From Plumapathes pennacea (lineage: Eukaryota; Cnidaria; Anthozoa; Antipatharia; Myriopathidae): DNA of 64,000 nucleotides. The stretch spans positions 7,156,001 to 7,220,000 of the forward strand of contig OZ038466.1 in the NCBI GenBank assembly GCA_964036295.1, read 5' to 3'. The translations under genes were made by a program, and so were the position numbers. Below the pieces are notes generated by a model. The model worked only from the letters and a program-made list of their open reading frames with translations, ran no database searches and was not told where the DNA came from. Shown piece after piece: positions 12,169-22,100 of this stretch (position 1 is the stretch's first letter; every line of letters begins with the position of its first letter).

Positions 12169-12438
12169 TAACCAATGTCCCTTTGAAGCCACCGTAATGT
12201 TGTGGACTCACGAGGGATTTTATTTACCAGCCGATTTCTCAGGCAAAATCCCTACCCCCTCCCCCACTCTGAGGCGATCAACTCGTGCCAGTCTCTCACT
12301 GTTCGCTGTGGTAACGCCTAGTAATTTCCATTGTTTTGAGTGTATTAGAAAGGAATGTGCCTCGTCTACACCAAGTTTACGCATTTTCATGGAAAAAAAT
12401 TACTGCTAGTGGAAGGAAGAAGCTTCTCAAGCTGAAGA

Positions 12439-13416
12439 ATGCTTTGCGATCCACCTTTTCAGCTTCGAAAACCGCTCTCTCTTCTGCTGGCACTGACAGC
12501 GACAATCGTGATACTTCGCATTGTACTTTATTTTGTTTTCCCCGGCAATGTTGCTACGAAGTTGATCACGGACCAAAAGAATACACGAGAAAATCAGCCA
12601 AGAGAAATCAGCTTGCTCTCTTGGAATATTTGGTTTGGCAACTTCAAAATGGCGGAGCGAATGACAGCACTTGGCGAGGTGATACATCAAGTACGACCTG
12701 ATGTTATAGGGTTACAGGAAGTTACACGCAAAAGTCTCGCTTTGCTGGAGAAACAGTCGTGGTATCACCGATACAACTTGATTCCTTTCGACATTTCCTC
12801 CGAAGCTGATTATTTTGTTGTGATTCTGAGTGTATTTCCTGTGCAAGCGTGGAAAGGACATCGCTTCCAAAACTCGCGCATGAGTAGGAAGCTAATTACA
12901 GCAAACATTGAGATTAGTAGACACTTATATCTCAATGTGGGTACATCGCACTTGGAAAGTCTAGCCCCGAATACACTTCAGAGGGAAATTCAGCTTGGGG
13001 AAGCTTTAGATATTCTCTCAAAAAGTGAAAATGCTTGTTTAATGGGTGATCTCAATTTAGAGAAGAATGTTGATGGGGAAATACTGCTGCCTTACCCCTG
13101 GTTTGATTCTTGGTTGTCACTGCAAGGGAACTCTGAAGAAAATGGCTATACCTGGAACCCTATTGTTAATACCATGATGAAAGACAAACCTTCTACGATG
13201 AGAAGATTTGACAGAGTCTTCTGTAAACTGCTTGATTTTAAAGTGAAAAAGATGAGCATTGTTGGGAATCGACCACTGAAGAATGGTGTCTTCCCAAGTG
13301 ACCATTTTGGTCTGTACACTTTGTTGAGAAATGTACGGAGAGAAGAGTACTCTAACCAGCAAAAAAGTAGGCAAGATCAAAAGCATCTTCTGTTCAGGAG
13401 ACCTCAAGACCATTAG
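12439..13416 (+). CDS. Membrane-anchored EEP-family phosphodiesterase, TDP2-like
   Basis: A single-exon 325-residue protein of the endonuclease/exonuclease/phosphatase superfamily. The start is well defined: an in-frame TGA lies two codons upstream and A is at -3. Residues 13-34 are a hydrophobic segment after a short basic stretch, so it should be a type II membrane protein or carry an uncleaved anchor. The catalytic motifs are present in order: SWN (61-63), LQE (92-94), H171 in TSHLES, GDLN (203-206), TWN (238-240), RRFDRVF (255-261) and SDH (287-289). N63, E94, D204, N206, D288 and H289 match the metal-binding and catalytic positions of EEP enzymes. The LQE, GDxN and SDH forms plus the spacing resemble TDP2, which removes 5'-tyrosyl adducts from DNA. 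No UBA domain is present, unlike vertebrate TDP2. The real substrate is unknown; an anchored member could act on other phosphodiesters. Confidence 0.85.
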   Translation: MLCDPPFQLRKPLSLLLALTATIVILRIVLYFVFPGNVATKLITDQKNTRENQPREISLLSWNIWFGNFKMAERMTALGEVIHQVRPDVIGLQEVTRKSLALLEKQSWYHRYNLIPFDISSEADYFVVILSVFPVQAWKGHRFQNSRMSRKLITANIEISRHLYLNVGTSHLESLAPNTLQREIQLGEALDILSKSENACLMGDLNLEKNVDGEILLPYPWFDSWLSLQGNSEENGYTWNPIVNTMMKDKPSTMRRFDRVFCKLLDFKVKKMSIVGNRPLKNGVFPSDHFGLYTLLRNVRREEYSNQQKSRQDQKHLLFRRPQDH

Positions 13417-14470
13417 GCCAGTGTTCAGGAATGGACTTACTGCATGTGTGTTTCTGTTTGTGAATTTGGTACTGTTTCTGTAAATTTTGTGCAAAGAATC
13501 ACAAATGCCAAAGGTACATAATCTTTTCAAAGATGTAGTAATTAAAAGTAAATTACCCCCCAAGCTTTCTTTGTTGGGCATGTGTAATCTGCTCATTTGG
13601 ATAAGTCAAATGGATCAATTCCTTTGTGTCAGTCAGTGGTCATAAGTAATTAGGTAAGGGCTGCACACATGTGCAACTTTTATTTTTCATTATTATTTAA
13701 ACAGTATTTATTCTTAACATTTGTTCCAAAAGCATGAGGCTTATATCTAGGCAACTTATGTTATATAAATTAACTTTTTATGGGGCAGATGTACAGCACT
13801 TACACACATTAAGTTATAGAAAAGGAATGAAAAAAGGAAAACAACAACAACAACAACAACGAGACTGTTACATTCAAACCTCATATGCAAGTCTTGGTAC
13901 AGTGTGCTTTTGAAACAAGGCTGCAACTACAGACTTGGTCATATTGGAAAGTTTAGGTCATAGTCAGATCCTTTTTACATTTCTAGGTTTTGCTCACAGA
14001 GAAGTTCTTGAATAACGATTTTTCTGATATTATTGATTGGGCTGTCCTGCATGGCTAATGTGTCTGCACATTACATTTAGTAAAGTATCTTGGCCCACAC
14101 AATGGGTAAACAGTGTTGTCAGTGAATACAGATTTGAGCAAGACTAAAATACTTTAATCATTGGCCCAGCTTTCCTGTTCCTTTTCTGTTCCTGACATAC
14201 CAGTAGTAATTTAAGATATGACCATGTATTTTTAATCTTCTCGTCACAGGTTTGTTTCACTTGGTTAAAAATACTGAGGGAAGTTAACTATTTAATAATA
14301 TAAAAGCTGTGAAGTCCCTGGATTGTGTGACAACTTCTGACACATTTGGTATTAATGGAAGAAATTATTAGAAACAGCTAGACAATTGTTAAATTAATTA
14401 ATTATAATTAAGTTTCTTTAATTAATCAATTTAATTTAATTTAATTAATTATGCTTTATTATAATAGCAA
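13417..14470. other. 3' flank of the TDP2-like gene; AT-rich tract
   Basis: A variant poly(A) signal ATTAAA at 13541-13546 lies 125 bp after the stop and could end the transcript. A (CAA)n run sits near 13840-13860. From 14381 to 14460 the DNA is almost pure TTAATTAA-type sequence. No other gene seen. Confidence 0.5.
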
Positions 14471-16554
14471 ACAGTTTGATATAGAACATACCTATTCAGC
14501 AACCTCCTTTCTCTCAGATATGACTTCTGTGGGACCACCTTGCCTCTCCTCTTGAGGTGTGCCAAGGCTCTCTACTCTTGTGACCTGACCCAGTCTGTGC
14601 TCCCATCATACCTACAACACTGCCAAACGTTTCCGCATATGGAGCGAAAACAGTGTGGCACTATTAATGCCATGCATAAAGGTGTGATTTGGACCAGAAA
14701 ATATTTAATAATAAGTACTAGGAATAGCTCTCGCTAAGTGCCAACGAGCGCAACAGTTACAAAACTAAAGGAACAGGAACAGGAACAGTAACAAAATTAA
14801 AAGCAAAATGAAAAATGACTCGCTGGTCGATTGGTTTGTATTTTTCGCTTTTCAAATGTTTTTTGTTTCGTATTGCTTGTGTATTGAATGGCACGCTGGC
14901 CTGATGTTGGCACGTTGAACTTTCAACACGGCTCGCTGGCCGACTTTGAGCACGCTCGCTCGATTTAGAACACGCTGGTTCTTGACAAACAATTCGCTGA
15001 AGTGCACTAACGTAAAGCGTTAGAAGAGGAACACAACAAGTCCAAGAACACAAGATTGTTTTACTGTCCTTTTGCTCATCCGAAGTAAAACAACCTCGCT
15101 TCTCTGACAGGACTCCGCAAAACTCGCCACGAGGAGACTTTCGCTGGCCAAAAATGCTCCAGCATAACACCAAAGAATAAGCGCTACAATTGGTTAAAAT
15201 CTCCACATCTCGCGCTCCCATTGGCTCAGAAAACAAGCAGAACAAAACAACTCGTATTTTAATTGGCTAACTTGAAACAATTGCAGAAAAACATTACGTC
15301 ATTCTAAGTGGTTACGCTCCATTCGAGATTTTTTCCCCCTTCTCTCGTGCACGGCTCTATGATGCTGTCGCCTCGCAGCCTCGCGTCTTCGCTCGACTGT
15401 TCGTTGGCAATTACCAACAATGCACTCTGTCTTACATTGGTCCACGCTCACCCGGTTTTCAAAGTCAACCGTGCAGTTTTACTATTTCGTCTTCATTTAA
15501 AAACGCACATCGAGTTCCGAAACCTTCAGTTTCAAGTCATCGGTTTAGTCATCGTTTTAGAGGAAGAGAGAGAGAGGTTGGGGGGGGGGGGGGGGGATGT
15601 CTGTACTATTTGTAAGACCCGTTGCTTTTCTGCTTCAATGTAGGGCGCGCCTATCGGTATCCATGCACGACACTTTCGACGAAGTTTTAAGCTCATAGCA
15701 AAATGTGGGGAGAAGGGGAAATGAGAGGAGAGGAGACACACATCCAGCACACTGAGACGACTGAGCAATAATGAGTGTGTTACTGTACCTTCAAATAGCC
15801 CCGACGATTTGAGGCCCCGGACCAGACCAAACAATGCAGATTTTCGGTGACATCTTGCCCACCAATTCAGTTCATGTCAAAGTGGGCCACTATTTTGTTG
15901 AGAGAACCTTGCTGAATGTCTGGGATCTTGAGCTATCCTGTGGACGACGCCGCATAGAGGGACAACGCAGACTTTGACGTTTTGAGCGCATTATTCTACA
16001 AAAACTTAGTATGGAGAGAACGAATTTTGAAATTTGTTCTTGGTGTGACTTGTCAAGCAGCAAAAAGACACCATCTTCCTCTGGTCTTGGGCCGTACAAG
16101 TGCTCTGATTCCCTCCTCCATTTGTTTCGCCATAAAATCGAAGTGAAACCAAAAACGTACAGGAATGTGCTCCGTTTTCAGTCGAAGTCAACCAAAGGTA
16201 ATAAGCGATATTACTGTATCTAAACTAACTTTGAATTTCCATACAAAGAAAAACTCATACTCTGCGATAACGGTGTAAAGACAACTGACACATGTTGCTG
16301 TGAAGTTCACTTTATAACTCAACCCAGATAAGAGCCGCGTATTCTAAAAGTGAGCATCAATGGAACTGTAACGAAGAGAAGAGTGTTCCTCTTCTTTCAG
16401 GAGTCAAATGTTCGACTTCAGGTTTTGACACGGGAATGTCAACTTTAACACTAGTTTAAAAACTTAAAAGCATGCACCGCTCTTTGCGACACATAATAGT
16501 TCACGTGGATCGTATCCACCTAAAGTAATCTTGACATTCTAAATGACGCATTTT
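14471..16554. other. Non-coding, many ATTGG/CCAAT motifs
   Basis: No exon recognised. Features seen: (GGAACA)n at about 14769-14788; repeated ATTGG motifs between 14820 and 15270; a G17 run at 15580-15596 after an AG-rich stretch; and at 15837-15905 a segment resembling 11780-11850. The longer ORFs (162 codons minus near 14757-15245, 111 codons plus near 15308) show no domain and are low-complexity or chance. Confidence 0.5.
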
Positions 16555-16643
16555 ATGGCCTAGCAAAACAACGACACATTGTGGCAGCAACATGCGCACG
16601 CTAACAATGTTGCCGCCACAATGTGTCCTCGTTTTGCCAGGCT
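16555..16643. mobile_element. Short foldback element
   Basis: Arms 16562-16593 and 16607-16638 are 32-bp reverse complements with about four mismatches (shared core GACACATTGTGGC on the left, GCCACAATGTGTC on the right). They surround a 13-base loop, and weaker pairing extends outwards. A palindromic MITE remnant or structured element with no coding content. Confidence 0.75.
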
Positions 16644-17226
16644 TTTAGCAATGGTCACACAAGTACTGCGTTTGCAGCTGATATAGTTATCCTGAATAAC
16701 ATTAAGTCAAATTAAGAGAAATCGCATTGGGTAATTTGTGGTTATTGCGGCACCTACAACCCTGTTCAAAACATTTGCGATCAGTAAAAAGGTATATTCC
16801 CTCGTAATGTTGGTCCCCCTTGCTCGAATAGTCCTGTGCGAGGAATCCAATATTCACTGATGTCGAGGAAAGGGATTGCTCCCTGGTAGTGGTGAGAGGT
16901 TTTCGGATGACTTTCGTAAAACTAACACCACTGTCCAATCACAGAGGCTGTAAGAAACTCTTTCAACCAATCAGAAAGCCACAGTTAATTGCGCTTGATT
17001 AACATTAGAGAAGAAACTATAAGCATAGTGCGAGAAAACGCGGACATCGAAATTTGCTTTTGTTCCTGATTGCCGATTGGTCGAGAATGCTGCTAGATTT
17101 GTTTGTACCAATCCAAAAGCGCATTAAACGCAAACCAATAGCCTGCGTCGCATCCGAACTAAAAGACTACAAAACCAAAGCAGTTACGCGATCATCTTTG
17201 ACAGGCATCCAAAAACCGCCCTATAA
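16644..17226. promoter_or_regulatory. CCAAT-box cluster, regulatory role uncertain
   Basis: Several CCAAT/ATTGG motifs occur between about 16930 and 17140 (CCAATCACAG, CCAATCAGAA, ATTGGTCG, CCAATCC, CCAATAG). Such clusters can mark promoters, but similar motifs also occur in interspersed repeats of this window and there is no gene start nearby. I would not call a promoter without transcript data. Confidence 0.2.
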
Positions 17227-17672
17227 GGCCCTGTTTATATAAGAAAACGTTGGCCCAGGGACCCGGGTCACCCTCCTCCCCGAGTCAAGTTTACCGAGCG
17301 TTTAAATGGAAAAGACTTGTCCCGGATAACCGGGTCAAACCTGGCCCCCTCGGTTTGGAGACTGGGAAGAATTTTTAAAACTAAAGCCCACGGATGACAG
17401 ACCAAAGAAAGATTGTCTTACCGTTCATTTCTGGGCTCTTGTATTTTCGATTAAGCCGAAATTTTGTTTTTAACAGCGTTCCGTAAACGCGAGTTGGCCC
17501 TCCCTCCCGAACCAAAGTGTTTGCATGGAGAAAAGTTGACCCGGCACCCAGCGTCACCCTATCTCATCTACCGAGTGTCCCTGCCCCCAGGGTCACCCTG
17601 GCCCCCGAGGCAAGTTCTGATTTGTCATGTAACCGCTCGCTTCGATTTATAAAGAAATGTATATACAGGGCC
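17227..17672. mobile_element. 446-bp MITE with TAA target-site duplication
   Basis: The element starts GGCCCTGTTTATAT and ends ATATACAGGGCC, near-perfect terminal inverted repeats, and is flanked on both sides by TAA (17224-17226 and 17673-17675). A 3-bp TWA target duplication is the signature of PIF/Harbinger-type transposons. The interior contains repeated CCGGGTCA / GGGTCACCC segments that give a second level of inverted symmetry. There is no transposase, so it is a non-autonomous copy. Confidence 0.8.
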
Positions 17673-18091
17673 TAAGCAAAATCCTTTTTAAGATGTGTTG
17701 CATCATGAATTGAAAATATTCCGCACTATGTTAAAAAGCTTCTTTATACCTTCTCTAGTGTAACTCGTCACAGACTCTATGTTTTTAGCATTGTTGGTAG
17801 CATTGCAGAACTTATAAAACTTCTTTTAAGATAAAATAACAATCGATTCTATGATATCAGAACATGACCAGTTAATAAACTGACAAAAGCATATCTTAGT
17901 CAACCATAACAGCTATGATGGTTGTCGGAAGCAGAACGATAATGTAACAGCAAATCTTTGAAATTTGATGACAAAAGGGAATAGTCTTACATTCCTTTGA
18001 ATATGGAATTTCACACTGAAAGCGTCTTGACAGCGTCTCCCAAATCTGTCCACGTGAGGTGTAAGCAGGAAAGAGTGCTCCTTCCATCACT

Positions 18092-18130
18092 ATGTGGAAT
18101 TTCTGTTTTCTGTTCTTTGTTCTTGGACAG
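18092..18130 (+). CDS. Candidate lone signal-peptide exon
   Basis: ATG at 18092 opens 13 codons reading MWNFCFLFFVLGQ and ends exactly at a consensus donor (CAG followed by GTAAGA). The composition suits the front half of a signal peptide, and a phase-0 intron in that position is what the nearby TNF receptor gene also needs. It lies on the opposite strand to that gene, and no downstream plus-strand exon was found. It may be a remnant of an inverted paralogue, the first exon of an undetected gene, or chance. Confidence 0.3.
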
Positions 18131-18257
18131 GTAAGAACCTTCGGTTTCTTGCTGTCTGTAGAATTCCGCCTGGTAATCTAATTCGAGCCTGATAAGAAAG
18201 AAGCAAACTAAATATTATAACGTACGTACATCATGAACCCATTCACACGTACATGCA

Positions 18258-18286
18258 CAAACAAACAAACAAACAAACAAACAAAC
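18258..18286. repeat. (CAAA)n microsatellite
   Basis: About seven perfect CAAA tetramers. Simple repeat, no further function visible. Confidence 0.9.
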
Positions 18287-18442
18287 ACGCTTTTGTTCTT
18301 TTTCAAAGGGTAGATCGGACGATTCAATCCATGTGAGCTGTCAACTGAAACCTAAAGTCAAGTGACCACTTAAATGAGAGCTTTTAATGAGTACATTACC
18401 ATTCTAGAAACTATTCCAGGTAGAGGACTACTGACGTGTACT

Positions 18443-18722
18443 GACTTGGTGGCCGAGCGATTTGGGGGTGGTGGAGCTGAATCCGTAATGAAGCTCCAAG
18501 CCAGGAGGTCGTGGGTTCAATTCCCACGGCCGGCAGTAGTAAGAAGGTTTTTCATCCGAGGAGGCAACTCCAACGGTTTTTCCCTACTGAACCTGTCTTC
18601 TTTCTACAGGTATTCCGCCGGTCGGACATTTGAAACATGAGCCTCTGGCTCGGGAGAATGGGCAACCACTCCCTAATGCTTCGACTTTAAATAAACGATA
18701 TTTTATCTTATTTTATTTTAGG
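18443..18722 (+). mobile_element. tRNA-derived SINE
   Basis: The head contains an RNA polymerase III A box TGGCCGAGCGA (18450-18460) and a B box GGTTCAATTCC (18514-18524). The T-arm pairs GTGGG with CCCAC around the B box. The 64-bp A-to-B spacing and a long variable region point to a tRNA-Ser or tRNA-Leu-like ancestor. A non-tRNA body follows (18540-18690), then a 3' tail of TTTTA/TTATT repeats. A 3' tail of short repeats is usual for SINEs. It is not a functional tRNA, because the anticodon arm is not well formed. Target duplications were not resolved. Confidence 0.8.
18712..18717 (-). terminator. Possible poly(A) signal of the TNFR gene, inside the SINE tail
   Basis: TTTATT on the plus strand is AATAAA on the minus strand, about 195 nt after the TNFR stop codon. 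It lies in the 3' tail of the SINE, which is inserted antisense to the gene. No other AATAAA between this site and the stop was noticed. Confidence 0.4.
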
Positions 18723-18910
18723 AGCATGATAAAATACTAAGAACGGGCAACCCGAAAGTGGGGGCCCCTTTGGCCTGCTAAATCCGAAAGTAACGGGGGC
18801 CCGCGTTAATTTCGGAATTCTACGGTAAGCTACTTCCACAACCTGCAAAACTGCATAGTCAGTTCAGGCACCCAAATTTTAAACCGTTGCTTTACCTGGT
18901 CATGCAGTGT

Positions 18911-19197
18911 TTACTGAGGCCGACAGAAGTCTTCTAAGACGCTCATGGCGTCCTCTCTTCTCATATCCATCAGAGTAGAGTGGAGCTTGTTGATAGTGCT
19001 ATTTGGCTCAATGCCCCACTCCCTGAGAAGGTTCTGAAGGCCCTCACTCTGACCTTCCAACTTGATGTTTTCGATCATTACATGGGTAAAACCCAAGTGG
19101 CCGGCAAGGTGAGTCCAATCATTGGCGCCCTTTGGGTTCAAATAATACGCCAGATCACCGATGACGTCACCGGGCAAGTCTCGCACGAGCATTTTCC
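18911..19197 (-). CDS. TNFR last exon: death domain
   Basis: The acceptor TTTCTTCTGTTTCAAAG precedes 94 full codons and a TAA stop. The sequence has the six-helix death-domain pattern: DLPGDVIGDLAYYL, NDWTHLAGHLGF, GLQNLLREWGI and LMDMRREDAMSVLEDF. The Trp in NDW, the Leu/Trp pair in LLREW and the acidic REDA near the last helix are typical conserved positions. Death domains recruit adaptors such as FADD or related proteins. Placing it at the extreme C terminus fits death receptors and p75NTR-like proteins. Confidence 0.88.
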
Positions 19198-22100
19198 CTT
19201 TGAAACAGAAGAAAGGAATAATGGAGGGAGGAAAAAAAACACAATGTCGAAAAGGAGATAAAGTGAGTAATGCTGATATAACGACATGTTTGCCTATAAC
19301 CTCAGAAACTCGAACAAAAATATTACTTTGCTAATGCAAGCAACTGTGTGTGATACTAACGGAAGTGTCGCTTTCACACGAACAAAAATATTAAATGCTC
19401 TTCCACATTCCCTGGAAGAAGAGCAATCCATAGAATCTTCTGGACAAAATTAAAGTCACTCTATCTTCTCGTCGATAATTGATATTTAAGGATAAATTAG
19501 AATACAATTTGAAATCAAAGGATAAAGAAAATTGTGTTTTATTGTTGATGTAGCAGTCATTGAGTATTATTATTACTGATCCGGCATTACTATTATTATC
19601 AGCACTTTTGGGATACTTTTACATTGTTGGCCCGCTCTACACTGTTATGTTTTTCAAACCACTTCCGAATCCATACCTCGCTCACCAAGGGACCTCAGCT
19701 CTCTGCTTGGTTGCAATGTGGTCACTTGCACATCTTTAAGTGACCCAGAACTGCCTTCTGATGCCGATTCTTTTACACTCGAACGAGAATAGCGGTGCCG
19801 TCCGCGAAGGCCTTTGGAAGATCTATGCTGTGCAGGCGTTTTAGAGGCGTGCACCAAGACGTTCTTCTCAGTAGCCATGTCTGATTGGCAAGATTCCAGA
19901 GAAAAAAAAAAGGAAAACCAAAACAATAAGAGAGAGAACGAGGAAAGAAGACAGAGAGAAAGACACAAACAAACAAACGAGGATGAGGGGGGAAAGAAGA
20001 GGGGACGTGTTTTAGATGTGCATGTGATTGGCAAGATTCCGGAGGAAAAGAAAGGTGAAACAAAAAGACACAAACAAACGAGGATGGGGAAAAAAGAGAG
20101 GAAAAAACAGCCCAGCAAGATGAGTTAAAATACAACAGGGGGAGTGGGGTGGGGGGGAGGGGAGGATGGTTGTTGGAAGAGAAAGATATCTTCTGAAGAC
20201 AGATCATATGGACCAATGAATGCCAAAATGACGAAAAGAACAAGAAGGCAACAAGAAATTTTAAAATTCGCAAATGTATATCACTTACTCTGATTAACAC
20301 TGGTTATGAGGTCTTGGGACGCATACCTCCTGCAACATAGCCATTTCCTCAAATAAAATATGAGAAACACGAGGATCATGAAGATGAGGGAGACTATGAC
20401 TGTCAAAAATACGGTCGCCGCTGTTATGGACGACGCTCCATTTGGTGCAGGTGCGGTTCCTTTGGCCGATCGAGTTGAACCTGTAATGTTGAGTGTAAAA
20501 ATTCAACACAACAATACAGGGCACTGAAAATAACAATCAAAACACAACCGCAACACAACCATAGTACAAGTACAACAACCTTTAACACTACTAGAACACG
20601 ACTGTAATTATACAACTGCAACATAACTGTAGAACACAGCCAAAGCATCATAGTACAAGAACGTACACAAATGTAATACAATCTCAACACTTTAGACACA
20701 ACGGTAACCCAACCAGAAACATACAAAAACACAACCCAACATATTATTATTATTATTATAACATAGCGTTTTTTGGTTCAAACTACGTTTTGGCTATGCG
20801 ATTTACAACAAGATGCCGTACTGAATCCTCCAATAAGCGCCTAGGCACTTATTTCGAATTTAGTGTAAGGCGGGAGAGCTTTTTCGAGTGGGCCGCTTGT
20901 TCGAGAGGGGGCGCTTATTGAATTTGTCCCAAATCGCGACCAGATGGTCATTTATTTTTGTAATGCGTAATATTTGCACATAAACAACAACATAACGTGA
21001 GTATTAATCATAATGTACAGAGCCATTCGTATAATTCTAAAAGCGACACACGTCGTAATTATTTGTTTAGTTTGTTCGCGAGAGGAGAGAAGGGAGAAGG
21101 GAGAGGGGGCGAGGCGCTTGCTTTGATAGGGCGATTATTCGAGTATTTACAGTATGCACACCTAACGATATCAATCACGCGTCTGAGCAGTGAATGGATT
21201 TTGATCTCTTTCTAGACTAACTATGAGAAACTCCCAGTGAGTAGCACTTACCTGACAATGTTACTGAGGCAGAGACACTGGTAGGGACACTGGCGGGGAC
21301 ACTGGTGGATGGTGTGGGGTGTGTCATTGGCTTGCTAGTGGAGTTTAGCTTGCAGGCCTCTCTATTTTTCTGATCAGAAAATGTGCCCTGCCAAATTTGA
21401 ACTAACTCTCAGTTATATAGCGCACAACGTAACACTTTGATATGGTTAGTTGCTTCAAGCTATATTCAGACTACTAATTCTTTACACGAAACACGTTTGC
21501 CTCTCGGTAAAAACATTAAATGTGCTGCATTACGCGTGTGGACGGTTTGATAAACATTGTTAACGTTGCCGTAGTAAATGCGAGTTTACCATCGGCCAGG
21601 GAATGGTAAATGCAAAATTTGCCCGTAACCCGAGGCCCGAGACTCGAGACCCAAGCCCCGAGACCCGAGCCCCGACACACAGGTGAAGAGTAAACAAGAA
21701 GTTTTAAGAACACAGAAGCGGAAAGCTTACATTTTCACAGGGTGCACATTCCGTGTCTTTGAAAGAAGAGCAGTTTGATACGACGCCATAACCTACGGCA
21801 CACAAACTGCAGTTGACACAGAATAGGAGGCCCATGTCTAAGAACATCCCATCTGGACAACCGCATTCCGTGTCCGCCGTTTTCTCGCATGGCTTCTCCT
21901 CAATCTGCGATGGTGTGCATGTTGTACACGGCCTGCACTTTTTATCTTGGTTCGCCTTTCGTGCGAAGGTGTTTACCTGCAAGAACGGATTATGCTGAGA
22001 TCAAATCAACAAAGTAACCATTAAACTCCCCGGCAACAAGTGTGTACTTTAGGTATGGTGAAAGGACAACTACAAGTGAACTATGGCTGCGAAACATGCA

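Noticed and set aside
12336..12701. 121-codon plus-strand ORF and its minus-strand partner over the TDP2-like gene start
   Set aside because: Out-of-frame shadows of the EEP reading frame, which has all catalytic motifs.
19654..20300. Minus-strand ORFs of 154 and 175 codons over the purine-rich intron
   Set aside because: Only the 19677-19880 part fits the receptor exon; the rest is Phe/Ser-rich translation of a pyrimidine-rich intron.
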